The notes under the pieces are model-generated. The model saw nothing but the letters and a program-made list of their open reading frames with translations. It searched no databases and was not told the DNA's origin. DNA of 64,000 nt from Phlebopus portentosus. Its lineage: Eukaryota; Basidiomycota; Agaricomycetes; Boletales; Boletinellaceae. The DNA lies in the NCBI GenBank assembly GCA_037892935.1, contig JAYXKI010000001.1, forward strand, positions 2,418,001 through 2,482,000. The letters run 5' to 3'. The position numbers and the translations under genes were made by a program. Below, piece after piece: positions 24,336-35,157 of this stretch. Each line of letters starts with the position of its first letter. The first letter of the stretch is position 1.

Positions 24336-24537
24336 CTACGATACCAAAGAATGACTTTCAACACCTCGCAGCACCTCACTGAAGTGCTTGAATTGCTATA
24401 CTGGCTCGATAGTGTACGATGAGGGTCAAAGGAAAGCGGGTCGAGGGATGACTCTGAAGCCAATTTGTACATGACGGCCGCAAGAGCTTAGAGATTGGCT
24501 AAGTTGAAGGTTCAGAGGATCGACGTGTCGGTTAAGT

Positions 24538-24688
24538 TGCGTTTGGTTATTGGGGAAGTCTGGGTTGTGAGGAAAAGTAACCTCTTAAGTTACAGGATTT
24601 GCTAGCTACACTAATCCTGCCTGTACTGGATCCTTTCCCGGAAACTACCAACTACCAACTTCAAACCACCTCCGCTAATGACCTCCAG
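24538..24688 (-). repeat. Long inverted repeat, right copy
   Basis: Inverted partner of 22917-23087. The inner 27 bases starting TGCGTTTGGTTATTGGGGAA are identical between copies. Together they bracket about 1.45 kb containing only PHA2. No clear target-site duplication was found outside either copy by eye. Confidence 0.85.
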
Positions 24689-24857
24689 TCACCCTTACTA
24701 TCATCCGCGTGAGTAAGTATTCCCTTGCTTACGAATCGTCACGATGCGATGCGATTAGAACGGCTGGTAAGCTGAATACAACATCTTTCATTACAAGCAT
24801 ATCTTTCTATACAAGCATTGTGTTTGACCTCTTTTAGGGCGAGAACCTGAGCAAAGC

Positions 24858-24884
24858 AAAAAAAAAAAAAAAAAAAAAAAAAAA
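24858..24884 (+). repeat. A27 homopolymer
   Basis: An uninterrupted run of 27 A on the plus strand, about 170 bases outside the right inverted repeat and 28 bases downstream of the regulator 1 stop codon (24912-24914, minus strand), so likely in its 3' UTR as a T run. Confidence 0.9.
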
Positions 24885-24911
24885 CATCATGATAGACCCG
24901 GAGAAAAAATG

Positions 24912-27900
24912 TCAGTCAAAATTTAAAGGTGCTGCCCCAACACCCATTAGAAAATCCAGACTGTCCTGAGCAGTGGTTTGCATCGAAATTTCTGGGCTCG
25001 TGGGGAACGACGCGTTCTGGAAATTAGGCAATATGACATCTTCCAATATTCCTACAGTCTGGAAGATGATGTCGTCAAGCATTTTTGCGTAACGATCTAA
25101 TCGATTGCTGAGTCAAGTCATAGAATAACAAGAATATATGCACAATAGACGTACAGGCTAACGGTAGGCGCATTCCAATCTTTACTAGGGCAATACTATA
25201 TGAATAGTTAGAAACGAACCGGGAATAGAAAATAAAGATCTACCGCACCGAATGTACTCTAATTCTGTCCGAACAGCTTGACCTTGAATCTGATTGCCTG
25301 ATTCCTTAGCTTGTCGCATAAAACGCGTTAGAACCCTGCCGGCCATGAAAAAGGCGAACTGCACGAAAGATGATCAACGGTTCTAAAACACAAGGGACAG
25401 GTCTAACTATCACTGACACAACAAAAGTTTTCTAATAAAGTCAGATCAAAGCTTGTTGACCATATGGCGTATAATTGGTCGAGAATCGCTCGAGCTGCCT
25501 CCAGAATACGTTGAGCTGAAATACACCCTCTCCGTTGCAAATCAACATGAGGCTCGTGCAATAGAATTTTGGCCCTGCCCTTATCAATCAGATTCCTCTA
25601 CCTTCAGCGAAGGGTAGAAACTAACACGTTCGGTGCAAGGAGTGCAAGAAGCAAGTGGATATCGACAACACCATCTCGCGTCGCGCTTCTCAACCCTTTC
25701 GGGAAGCTTGGAATAAATGCAGAGACCAAGTGATCAATCTTGATGAAGCCTGGTGTGTCTCGAGGATCAATGTATTGAGCAGTTGCACTCTGTTCTTCAT
25801 TAGAAGATCCAGCGGGAGGAATCATATCCGGATCCCCAGCAAAATGTTTTGAGCGAAAGCGCAAGTTGAAATTCTTCACGCGTGACATCAGCTGTTTCAT
25901 ATTCATTGTGAGAAATGCCCGATGCGCGTAAGAAAATGGTCAAAGCACATACGATTGATGATTTAATGTATAATACGAAAGAGTCAGTCTGTTCCGGAGG
26001 ATGATTCAGTAACATGTTAGGGCTATGAGCCCATTGCCTGCCTTTCGGAGGCACGAGAATCTAGAGAACCGGTACTCGAAGCTTAGCACTTTCTTGGTCG
26101 GAGGAATAGCGTCGGGCTCTACATACGCCTTGGTCAAATTCTTCACCTCGTACCGGCAGCAGCTGTGAAATATCCTCATCGTCTAGGGACATGGCCCAAC
26201 CATTTCCGGAGGAGTAAAGTCGCTCAGTTGCGTAGGTTAGCCAAAAAGTATTTCGCCTCATCTCGTCCTCTATTACGGTCCGTGCGGGGGCAATTATAGA
26301 TGGTGCTCGAAGAGACTTTGATATCGAATGGAACGGGGGACACATGTTCAACCCAAGTGGGATGAGATATCTTGTGAATGCATGATTATCAGTCAGAGAG
26401 GGACCTTCTCAAACAGACAGATCAATTACGCACCTCATAGCTCGCCCAGTTGTCAGAAACATCTGAAGGTAAAAGGGTGAAAATTATTCCTAAGTGAAAA
26501 TGTCATACGCACATCTGCCCATCTGTGCATAGAGTAAGAATCAGATACTTTATTTAAATGGGAGGACTAACTTTGCATGTGCATGGTAAAACCAAGTAAG
26601 AATGGTCGTCGCTGTGACACGAGCGATAAGTGAAAGGTGATACGACCTTTAGAAAATTAGCGAACCTTGCTGGCATTCAAAAAGTCGTTCACCCAGGCTT
26701 GTACTTTCTTCTATGGCTGCCATCGCGAACTTAGCATGCACCTCACCAAACGAGTCCGGAAGAGCCTTTCGGCGCTTGTACGCGCTCTGAAAAAGGTCAT
26801 CTGAAAATATTCAACGTCTGCGAACAGACCGCAAGTATGTCCAAATTATACTTACCCGCCGGAGTCTCTGCGAAGTTCGGCAAAGGTGCTGGAGGAATAG
26901 CGGGTGTGTATAAACTACCGACAGCAGATATTGCATGTAGAATAGCTGGAACTGAAGTCAGTACTTGGATATGATTTCTTTTTTGACAAGCGCACCGATA
27001 TGGGGGAAATTAGCGTGCGTTGCCGGTAATGACAGTGACGCAAGGAAAGTCGGCCCATGAAACAGTCGGCCAGCATGGGGCTGGAATGCGAGAAAGACCT
27101 CTACTCTAAAGTCAAGCATTAGTATTCAAGTCTACAGGTAGGGACAGTGCGTGCTTACAGATGTTGTAGCAAGTCAAAGGAAGGCAAGTCATGAGGCCAA
27201 TTAGGCCAGAGGATCTGCGTTGTATGATTCGTTGCGCTTTTTGATTCACCCGCAGAGCCTGACGAGAAATTCAGTGGAGGTGTGTTGACAGGGGAAATAT
27301 GAGCAGGTATTATCGGAGAAAATGGCTGAGACTGCGCATAGGGCAAACCCTGGTTTAGTGTTGCAACAGTTGAAATGTTCGGTAAATTATTGTAAGTCGG
27401 TCTTCCCGAGCTACTTGGAACGCCAGAAGAGGAAGATCCGGGCGGAGACATAGAATCTTCATCCTTCTGGCGCAGAAGTGCTTCGAGTTCACCTGAAAGA
27501 TCAAGTATAGTCACTACTAAGTGTAGTTGAGTTAAAAGATATGTGAAACGTACTTATTCTATTCTCGAGCCTTTCGTATTTATTCTTGGGAGCTGCATGC
27601 TGTTGTACTCCGTTTTCTGTCGGCTCATCAAACGTACACTCAAGCAGCGGAACCTCCACGCCCGGCGGAGCATGAGAAACAGTATTCTTGTGGGAGCGCA
27701 CGCACGTTGAACATGGACGACGAGCATCACTGAAACCAAGCTGAGGGTTAATAATGCGATCTACCTCGGGCACGGGCATCGGTCTTCTACTCACCATTTC
27801 TGCCGATCACTTGTGTAAGTAAGGGTGAAAGTGATAAAACGAAAGGGTAGGACACGTTTCTACTCACAAGCTTCCTTCGTCTGCATTGGTGACATGCCTG

Positions 27901-28056
27901 CAAGAGAAAGAGACGAGAATATCGCTGGTCAGCAGCAGCACACGCGACGAATGCGATTCCACTCGCACCGACCTGGTTGCGTTTAAGGATAGGCGCAGAA
28001 GCTGGCTGTGGAGCTCCAGAGTGGTTGTGGAACGTCTCGCTAGGTACTTTCGGCAT
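24912..28056 (-). CDS. Zn2Cys6 transcription factor 1 (fungal_trans domain)
   Basis: Fungal-specific nuclear regulator. The binuclear zinc cluster is built from four exons. 27974-28056 encodes MPKVPSETFH to KRNQ, 27868-27897 encodes ACHQCRRRKL, 27795-27799 (five bases, AAATG) supplies KC, and the next exon starts DARRPCSTC. The sixth Cys comes 21 residues later (LECTFDEP), an unusually long loop. A short coiled coil (YERLENRISELEALLRQ) follows. The middle region carries the fungal_trans signature: RLFHGPTFLASLSLP, EMRRNTFWLTYATERLYSSG and NGWAMSLDDEDISQLLP. Stop TGA is at 24912-24914, after GVGAAPLNFD. Many short introns; I did not fix every exon edge. Target genes are unknown. Confidence 0.85.
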
Positions 28057-28423
28057 ACCCGATCGTCCAGGTGGTCAGTCAAGAAAGCTGGGCAGAATAA
28101 AGCCACGGCTGCGATGCACGGGTTTGAAACAGTCTGACTGGACTGTTTTGACGGCGGGCATAAAGCGCTGACATAAGACAATCATTCATTCCTTCTCCAA
28201 TCCAATCCAATACTTTCATTCGTTCATTCACTTCACTCTCTGCATCAAAAAGAATTGCTGTTGCAATACATGTAACAAAGGGCTATTTGCACAAACGAGC
28301 AGATACAACAAAGAACATTGGGTTGCTAATCCTCACACTTCCCACCGAAACAATCTCGCTCTACAAACTATATTTGTTTGCGCAAGTACCCCATCACACC
28401 GATCTGACCATCCGACATCACGT
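28057..28423. promoter_or_regulatory. Promoter of regulator 1 / 3' flank of importin alpha
   Basis: 367 bases between the regulator 1 ATG and the importin alpha stop, same strand. Direct ATTCATTC-type repeats (28184-28230) are present; no gene is visible. Confidence 0.4.
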
Positions 28424-30293
28424 CTATTGACCAAAGCTGAATCCACCTTGTGGAGCTGCCACTTCCGAATGGAACTGGGGACATATGTCAGTAAAGCAAA
28501 CAAATCGTGAACAACGCAACGTACAGCAAACTGGCCAGATGCATCGACGGTCGCGGGAGCGATGTTGGTGTCCTCCTCCTCGTCCGTAAAGTATTTGTCC
28601 ATGATATTAAAGGCCTTCTTATAGATCTCCAGGTTGTCGTGCTGCTGGAGATTGTGAATCATATGCATGCCACCGCACTCCTCCACGTAACGTGCATATT
28701 GGTTGGTAGCACCCAGCCCTGCCGCCTGTTTGTCCATCTCGCCGACTTTCAAGATATTGTCCAAACCATCAAGTGCCACCTGGATTATCTTGTTATCCAT
28801 GGTCTGTAGCAGATCGCAGAGTGGTTTGATGCAACCCTGGCTGACGAGATAACGGATTTGCGATGGCTCCTGTAGACCTCCCGATGTCGCGTTAGAGATT
28901 GCCCAACAAGCCTCCTTTCTTGTTTTGAAATCGGCATTCTGTAGGATGTTTATGAGAGGAGGAATTATGTTTGCATCAATTACAGCCTGGATCTGATGCG
29001 GAGAGCCAGCTGTGATATTTGAGATCGTCCAGCATGCCTCCTTACGAATCCCGTCCTTCGGGGAAGACAGGAGCGATAGCAAAGCCGGAAGAGCGCCAGA
29101 AGCAATCATCACTTGCGTCTGGAGATCGTCACCGGTCACAATATTTCCTACTGAGCGCAAAGCGGGAGTCTGTACAGAAGTCGAGCTGTGCATGAGAAGA
29201 TCTACGAGTCGCCTGCAGACACCGGATTCAATAACGGCCTGAATTTTGTCGTTCGAACCATCTGAGAGATATGAAATTGCCCAGCAGGCATCAATGAGCA
29301 CTTCGTCATCCATGGAATAGATCAGTTTGGTGAGAACGGTCAGAGCCGGTGATATCTAAGAACAAGTCAGAACTCTTGCCGTGAAGATAAAAAGTCAAGG
29401 CGGCTCACTAGTTCCCAGTCAGGCTGGGGGTTCTTGCCGCGGCAAAAGTTACTGAGTGTCCACGTAGCATTCCGCAGCATGCTGATCTTATGGTTTTCAC
29501 TCAGGAGAGCAAGAAGAGGACGAAGCGCGCCCTGCTGAAGGACGTAATCTCGGCACTGTGGACTGTCCCCTGCGATGTTGCCCAAAGCCCAGACCGCCTG
29601 CTCCCGAACGTCCAAGACAGGGGAGGATAGCAAATTTATGAACTCCGGAACAGCACCAGCTTTGATCACGACTTGCGTATGTTCCGCAGTACCAGATGCA
29701 ATGTTAGTTAAAGCCCATGCAGCTTCGAACTGCGATTTCCGTCAGGTCCATGTCTGGATTCGCGCGAATGAGCATCCTTACCTGAAGCATAGAGTGATTT
29801 CCGCGAAGAAATTCAACGAATCGCGGCACAACACCACATTCAATGACTTTTTCGATAGGCGGGTTCTTTTCCTTTGAGAGTAGCTTGCGGAATTTCGTCG
29901 TAGCATCGAGCTGACGTTCAGGATCATCCGAGAAAACCCCAGCTACCAGTTCTTCAGCGAGCTGCATTGTCAAGCCACAAAAGTAAGAAATGCAGACGCA
30001 TATAATAACCAAAGGAACGAAACATACAGGAGCTTCCCAATTGCTCGAGCCGGCCTCATCATCAGAGTCGGGAGTAGCAGTGGGAAGAAAGTTCCTTCTC
30101 TTTGTAATATTCTCGTCCCTCTTCTGACGTCTGATCTCGACCTGCTGCTCCTCTCGACGGCGACGAAGATCATCTTGCTTGAAGCCGCCCTTGTTCTTGA
30201 AGTCTTTTCAAAGAAAGACAAATAGACCACGATGTTAATACAGCGAACGAATAACGAAAGATTGAGTTACTGACTGGCTCTGCGGTGATCCAT
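28424..30293 (-). CDS. SRP1: Importin subunit alpha (karyopherin alpha)
   Basis: Adaptor that binds classical nuclear localisation signals and importin beta. The importin-beta-binding domain is N-terminal ([20 protein letters not shown], then [15 protein letters not shown]). About ten armadillo repeats follow, with the typical Trp/Asn ladder: [63 protein letters not shown] and [16 protein letters not shown]. The last exon (28424-28472 area) encodes [16 protein letters not shown] and a TAG stop. The first intron follows six codons. The next gene on the other strand, LSM5, starts 218 bases away, so the two share a promoter region. Confidence 0.95.
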
Positions 30294-30510
30294 TGTCCGA
30301 TCCATAGCGGAAACGCGAGAGTGAGTTGAAATCAAAAGATGGGATGAAGGGAGACGCGTCGATGATGGTGGTATGAACAAACTGGGCTGGGCAAGGGGGG
30401 TGAGAAAAACGTGACTTTACGGTCACAGATATCTGCAACTTTGGCCGAGACCCACGACTCGGACATTCCTCTCACCAGGTCCTCGCCAGGTCCTTCTCCA
30501 AATAAACTTA
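30294..30510. promoter_or_regulatory. Short divergent promoter, importin alpha / LSM5
   Basis: 217 bases separate the two start codons, so both promoters must be packed here. No specific motif was assigned. Confidence 0.5.
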
Positions 30511-31002
30511 TGGCCTCTCAAGTGTTACCGCTCGGTACTTTGTCCTATAATTTGTTTTCTATCGATTGACTCGAACCGTAAACAGAGTTAATTGATACCT
30601 GCATCGGTTCACGAATTTGGGTCATCATGAAAAGTGACCGCGAGTTCACAGGAACCCTGCTGGGTTTCGACGACTTCGTCAGTAAGTACGCCTGATTGTA
30701 CCTCCCTTCAGTTTTGACTCTTAATTTTCTTGCCGTTTCAAAGATATGGTTCTGGATGATGTAACGGAATAGTTAGTAAACTCACAGATTGAGCAACTCT
30801 TCAGCCTCAAACTTATTTGGAATCCTCAGCGAAATCACGCCAGAAGGTCGAAAAGCAACCAAACTCAGGCAGACCTTACTAAACGGAAACAACATATGCA
30901 TGGTACGTTCGCTAACTAACTTGATCTTTCATTGGAGTGCCTTAGGGCCTTGACTGGTATTTCTAGTTGATTCCAGGAAGTGCCGGACCCGAAGACTCAT
31001 GA
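30511..31002 (+). CDS. LSM5: U6 snRNA-associated Sm-like protein LSm5
   Basis: Subunit of the Lsm1-7 (mRNA decay) and Lsm2-8 (U6 snRNA) rings. Five small exons escaped simple reading-frame searches: 30511-30535, 30586-30681, 30744-30771, 30830-30902 and 30967-31002. Joined in frame they give [80 protein letters not shown] and GPEDS. Sm1 and Sm2 motifs and length (about 85 residues) agree with LSm5. All introns are GT-AG. Confidence 0.95.
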
Positions 31003-31646
31003 TAGGTTCCCTGACTGTATCACTAGTCATTCTCTTTATAGAACCCGCCGTTGTCCAGAGCTCCTTGTCACTGATCACCGTCTTTACTTCTTGCATTTTC
31101 TGCGTTTCATCAGCAGCATCAACATTTGATATCAGACATCTGGCGTCTCGTCTTATTTCTCACTGCTGCTTATGAATTCTGTTCAGTAAAAGAACGCATC
31201 TTGCTATGCAGAAGTGAAACATAATATATACCCATGATCGCTCATTCTGCATATGAGGAAATAAAACAAACACTAAAATTACGCGATGTGACATGCGGCA
31301 GAATCAACATTCTAATCAAAGTATTATCGTTACGAATGCCTTTGAAGACTGAAGCTTGCTACCATATTTTTGGTAAGGATGCTGAAGACTTGTTTGACTG
31401 TCATAACGTTGTCAAGTTTCTCAGCCCAGCTGATGAGTGCGACATCTGGTCTGATGTCCTAGTCAAATTTGAACATTCAAGCTGGCAAGGAGCTTCAAGT
31501 TTGGTTTGTTGTCCCCTAAGCAATCAGTTTAAGCGGAGCTCGAAATGGACTAGACGGAGGACGCGACCAAAGTCACGAGGCTAGGAAATCCGTCCAGGCA
31601 GTGGACAGGGCAATATCCAGTTGTCCTCATCTAGGCGAGTGCAGCC
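31003..31646. other. Region between LSM5 and MRPS16; one doubtful ORF
   Basis: 644 bases. It should contain the LSM5 3' end and MRPS16 promoter. A plus-strand frame of 116 codons (31234-31584, MIAHSAYEEIKQTLKLRD) has no recognisable homology, motif or splice support, so I do not call it a gene. Confidence 0.4.
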
Positions 31647-32030
31647 ATGGTCGTCCGCATACGCTTTTCCATGCACGGCCCGCGACATGACAAATTTTTC
31701 CGTATCGTTGCAATAAACTCCAAACAACGACGAGACGCAAAACCGATCGAGACGCTTGGTGTTTTCCGACACACCATCGACCCGGCAAAAGACCGAACGG
31801 CCAAATCGGTGGAGTGGAGTGTCGCACGGATAAAGTACTGGCTTGGTGTTGGGGCGCAGCCGAGCAAGTCGGCAGTCAGACTATTTACACAGGTGAGTGC
31901 AAACTTCCGATTTTTAAGAACACTTCAACTGAGAAGCATTTTGAAGGGTGGAATTTTACCGCCGGATTCAAAATATCATCCTTCACCGAAAAGACGACAG
32001 GTCTCTTCAGAGGAACCGCAGTTGTCGTAG
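31647..32030 (+). CDS. MRPS16: Mitochondrial ribosomal protein bS16m
   Basis: Small-subunit protein of the mitoribosome. Exon 1 (31647-31892) gives MVVRIRFSMHGPRHDKFFRI, then KPIETLGVFRHT and WSVARIKYWLGVGAQPS, the S16 signature. A 54-base GT-AG intron (31893-31946) precedes exon 2, which continues GGILPPDSKYHPSPKRRQ to TAG. The intron length is a multiple of three and has no in-frame stop, so retention would add 18 residues rather than truncate. Spliced length is 109 residues, normal for fungi. Confidence 0.92.
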   Translation: MVVRIRFSMHGPRHDKFFRIVAINSKQRRDAKPIETLGVFRHTIDPAKDRTAKSVEWSVARIKYWLGVGAQPSKSAVRLFTQVSANFRFLRTLQLRSILKGGILPPDSKYHPSPKRRQVSSEEPQLS

Positions 32031-32277
32031 AAGCTCGAGGCGATAGAAGGTAAACTGCTGAAGCAGAGGCGCAGGACACGATTATTCGCAGCGGCTAGAT
32101 ACTTACGGCTCCGATTTCTTACGAGTGACGAAGGACAGACAGAGTTGTGCGGCTGCGATGTGTGAAAATGCTTACACTTTTTTAAATCATGTACTGCTAA
32201 GTTACATTCACTTTCTAATATAGTGCACAATAGCACCATTCACATCTCCAGAAGAAAGCTGAGCAGCCTAGCTCTAC

Positions 32278-33184
32278 TCACTCGGTTTGCAAGGATGTCC
32301 TTAGCAACGCAGCTATATCCTCATGACCGGCCTCTTCTGCCAGTTCAAGCGCAGAGAGCCCGTCACTATCCTATGAGAAAATTTCAGACCGATTTATCAC
32401 CGCAAGATACTCCTAAACATACCTTGAGACTCGTATCGGCTCCTTTTCGCAATAATACTTTCACAGATTCTACGTTGCCGCGATCACAAGCCAGATGTAA
32501 AGCTGTGAAGCCCTGTTTTTATTTTTATTTATTTATTATTTTAAGTGTACCATTGGCAGGAGCAGTGAACGGTACTCACGTATTCGTCTATAGCGTTCAC
32601 GCCTATACCCGCATGAGATTCTATAAATGCATATAGTTCTTGAACGTCTCCTTTGATTGCCAAGTTGTGTAGAGTCTCTTCTTCATCTACTTCATCTCTT
32701 TTCAGAACACTAACACTTTGTCCCAATCCACTGCCCCCCTCTCCACTGTTGGCTTGATCGGTTGAAGTATCCGCTAGTAATTCTTCCGCAGTAGGTTCAT
32801 TAGTTGGCCCAGGTGACGTTGACACAGCGGTCCCAGGCGTCCATCCCAAACTGCGCGCTACTTCAATGTATCGTTGTTCCGCTTCAGGCTCCTTCCCTCG
32901 CCAAGCTGCTCCGGCAGACTTCCAAGCATCATACTTGGCCCGCTCAGTAGGAGAGAAAATCGTTGGTCTTGTTGTCGTGGGCTCTGGCGATGCCGTCAAG
33001 AATTTGTAGATTCCATACAACTATATATGCACAATCAGAACTTGAACAAAGTTGTTGTTTTGGAAAGAATTACGACCTCGAGTTTAGTCTCATTGGAAAC
33101 TTTTTGCGAGCCTGAAGCACTTGACAAATACGCAGCAGCCTCCTTGAACGATGGTGTTGGTGAATACGCCACAACTTCAGACAT
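32278..33184 (-). CDS. Acyl-CoA-binding protein with ankyrin repeats (ACBD6-like)
   Basis: Binds acyl-CoA esters; ankyrin repeats usually serve protein contacts. The start MSEVVAYSPTPSFKEAAAYL leads into the acyl-CoA-binding fold: KVSNETKLELYGIYK (across an intron), FSPTERAKYDAWKSAGAAW, RYIEVARSLGW. A low-complexity linker follows, then two or three ankyrin units: ETLHNLAIKGDVQELYAFIE, GFTALHLACDRGNVESVKVL and GLSALELAEEAGHEDIAALL. The protein ends RTSLQTE and TGA at 32278-32280. The domain order equals that of animal ACBD6. The first intron has a weak GTCGTA donor. It converges with MRPS16. Confidence 0.9.
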
Positions 33185-33364
33185 CGCAGTTCTGAACAAA
33201 AAGCAAAGTGATTTTCGCAAATCTGCTTCAAGCGGCGCTGATCAGTACTAGTCTTCAATATTATTAGACTCAATTGGACAGTCCGTTAGGTGAGGCCCCA
33301 GAAAGAGTGTCTATGGTCTACGGTACTCGCACACATGCATCTACACAAGCACATTATGTATAAA

Positions 33365-34833
33365 CTATGCTAGACCAGCCTGTTTCATTGCCTGGCAAAA
33401 GTGGAAATATATGAGTCTATGCCCAATTAAAAATGCAGAAAGGACACTTACATCAAGCATGGTAATTCCGATCTTAGCTGGGCTGTCAGTGACAATAACA
33501 CCGGCCTTCTCCAAGGCAGCCACCTTATCCGAGGCTTTACCTAGAATCCCCATGAATAAGTATCTCGTATATACCAGAATCTCCTTAACTTACCTTTACC
33601 ACCCGCAATAATGGCACCGGCATGACCCATTCGTCGGCCAGGGGGTGCAGTGCGACCAGCGACGAATGCCACGACAGGTTTAGGATTCCTGCTCGTTTTG
33701 TTGTACTTCTCCAGGTACTCAGCGGCTTCTTCCTCCATGGTACCACCAATTTCACCAATTAGAACGATACCTGATTTGAAGCGTCATTAAAGAGATAAAG
33801 GTGCCTTATGAAAGATGCAATTACCCTCAGTTTCCGGTTGTCCGAGGAAGATCTTCACGACATCGATATGCTGAGTGCCAGGGAATGGGTCTCCTCCAAT
33901 ACCGACACACAGCGTTTGTCCAAGCCCGACATCCGTGGTTTGTGCGACAGCCTCATAAGTGAGCGTACCTGACCTCGACACGATACCTGCACCGGATGAT
34001 GGACTGTCGAATGCCAAGACAGAAAATAACGAAATAGTCTAACCCACCAATTTTGCCGGGTTTGTGAATGTGCCCGGGCTGGATTCCCATCTTGCATCCC
34101 AAAGGATTGATGATACCCGGACAGTTCGGGCCTACGAGTCTCGACTTTGACTGGCTCTTCAAAGCCGACATAACCTGCATCCGAGAAGGCCATTGTTAAA
34201 TGTCGCATCTTAAAGCGAAAAGTGCGCGACACGTACGCGAATTTCATCAGCCTGAGGAATGCCTTCCGTAATGCAGACAATAAGCCCGATCTCATTCTCA
34301 ATAGCCTCAATGATGGCATTTGCAGCTGTGGGAGGCGGGACGTAGAGGACGGACGCATCGGGTTTAGTTTCTCTGACAGCCTAGTTGCGCGCTGGTCAAA
34401 AGGGATATAAATAGAATACTGTCCTGCACACTCACCTCTTTGACCGAACCAAAGACGGGAAGTCCCAAGTGTATCTGACCAGCTTTCTTGGGTGAAACAC
34501 CACCAACCATATTGGTGCCATAATCGAGTGCCTCCTTGACGTGGAAAGTACCCTGGACAGAACAATCAAGAATCAGGCTGACGGCAACAGAGAAACAGAT
34601 AAAGTCGCTCACAGTCTTCCCAGTCAAGCCCTGACAGAGGACTCTGGTGTCCTTGTGTATCAACAGGTTGCACGCAGTATCTGCATAAGAAAGACGAGGA
34701 GCGGAATGCGAGAAAGACCTGGCGGAGGCTGCAAGGAATGATGGAAGTGATGCGTTTTATAATTATAAGTATTCATGTTCGCGCGGCAGCTCTCACCTTT
34801 TCTCGCGACAGATTGCGCTGCACGCCTGTACAT
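33365..34833 (-). CDS. LSC1: Succinyl-CoA ligase subunit alpha, mitochondrial
   Basis: TCA-cycle enzyme subunit that carries the phosphohistidine. A presequence ([12 protein letters not shown], then [14 protein letters not shown]) precedes [19 protein letters not shown]. CoA-binding parts include [20 protein letters not shown] and [33 protein letters not shown] and [20 protein letters not shown] follow. The active His lies in [17 protein letters not shown]. The final exon joins GITMLD to AMKQAGLA and TAG at 33365. Six or more short introns. Motifs and length are complete. Confidence 0.94.
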
Positions 34834-35157
34834 CGTGTCCTAAGCAGACGAAAGGGGGGATAGGAATGTAATAGCGGTTCAAGTTATATAAGGTACGTGA
34901 CCGTCGATTTGAACTCTGACTTTTGACGAGATGCCCGGCCGGGAAATGCCGAGCAATCTCCTGATGGTGCTTTTCGTAGCCCGAGTGCGGCCTATCGGAG
35001 TCGGAGTCCCGTTCAGAAAACGTGCGCAGCTAGTGCGCCGTGGAAGTTATCGGAACCAGAGGATAAACAGGTCTTCATTCTCAAAGCACACATATTTCTT
35101 TCACTTCTTAACCGTACTTTCTTCTATCGCTCCCCTTTACTCTACAAGCAACTACTA
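34834..35157. promoter_or_regulatory. Promoter of LSC1 / 3' flank of MTR10
   Basis: 324 bases between the LSC1 ATG and the MTR10 stop on the same strand. A plus-strand frame (34931-35344) overlaps the MTR10 last exon and has no resemblance to known proteins, so I treat it as chance. Confidence 0.45.

Larger units (their letters stand above)
24336..24911. promoter_or_regulatory. PHA2 upstream region with inverted repeat and A tract
   Basis: 576 bases between the PHA2 ATG and the stop of the next gene, both minus strand. It should hold the PHA2 promoter. The right inverted repeat begins about 200 bases upstream of the PHA2 ATG, so the promoter overlaps or abuts it. A 27-base A run follows. Confidence 0.45.

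Noticed and set aside
24858..24884. A27 run read as the poly(A) tail of a retroposed gene
   Set aside because: The neighbouring PHA2 has introns and is on the opposite strand, and no retroelement sequence lies upstream of the run; a simple homopolymer in a 3' UTR is likelier.
31234..31584. 116-codon plus-strand frame downstream of LSM5
   Set aside because: No recognisable motif, no splice support and no conservation evidence; kept only as a doubtful ORF in the intergenic note.
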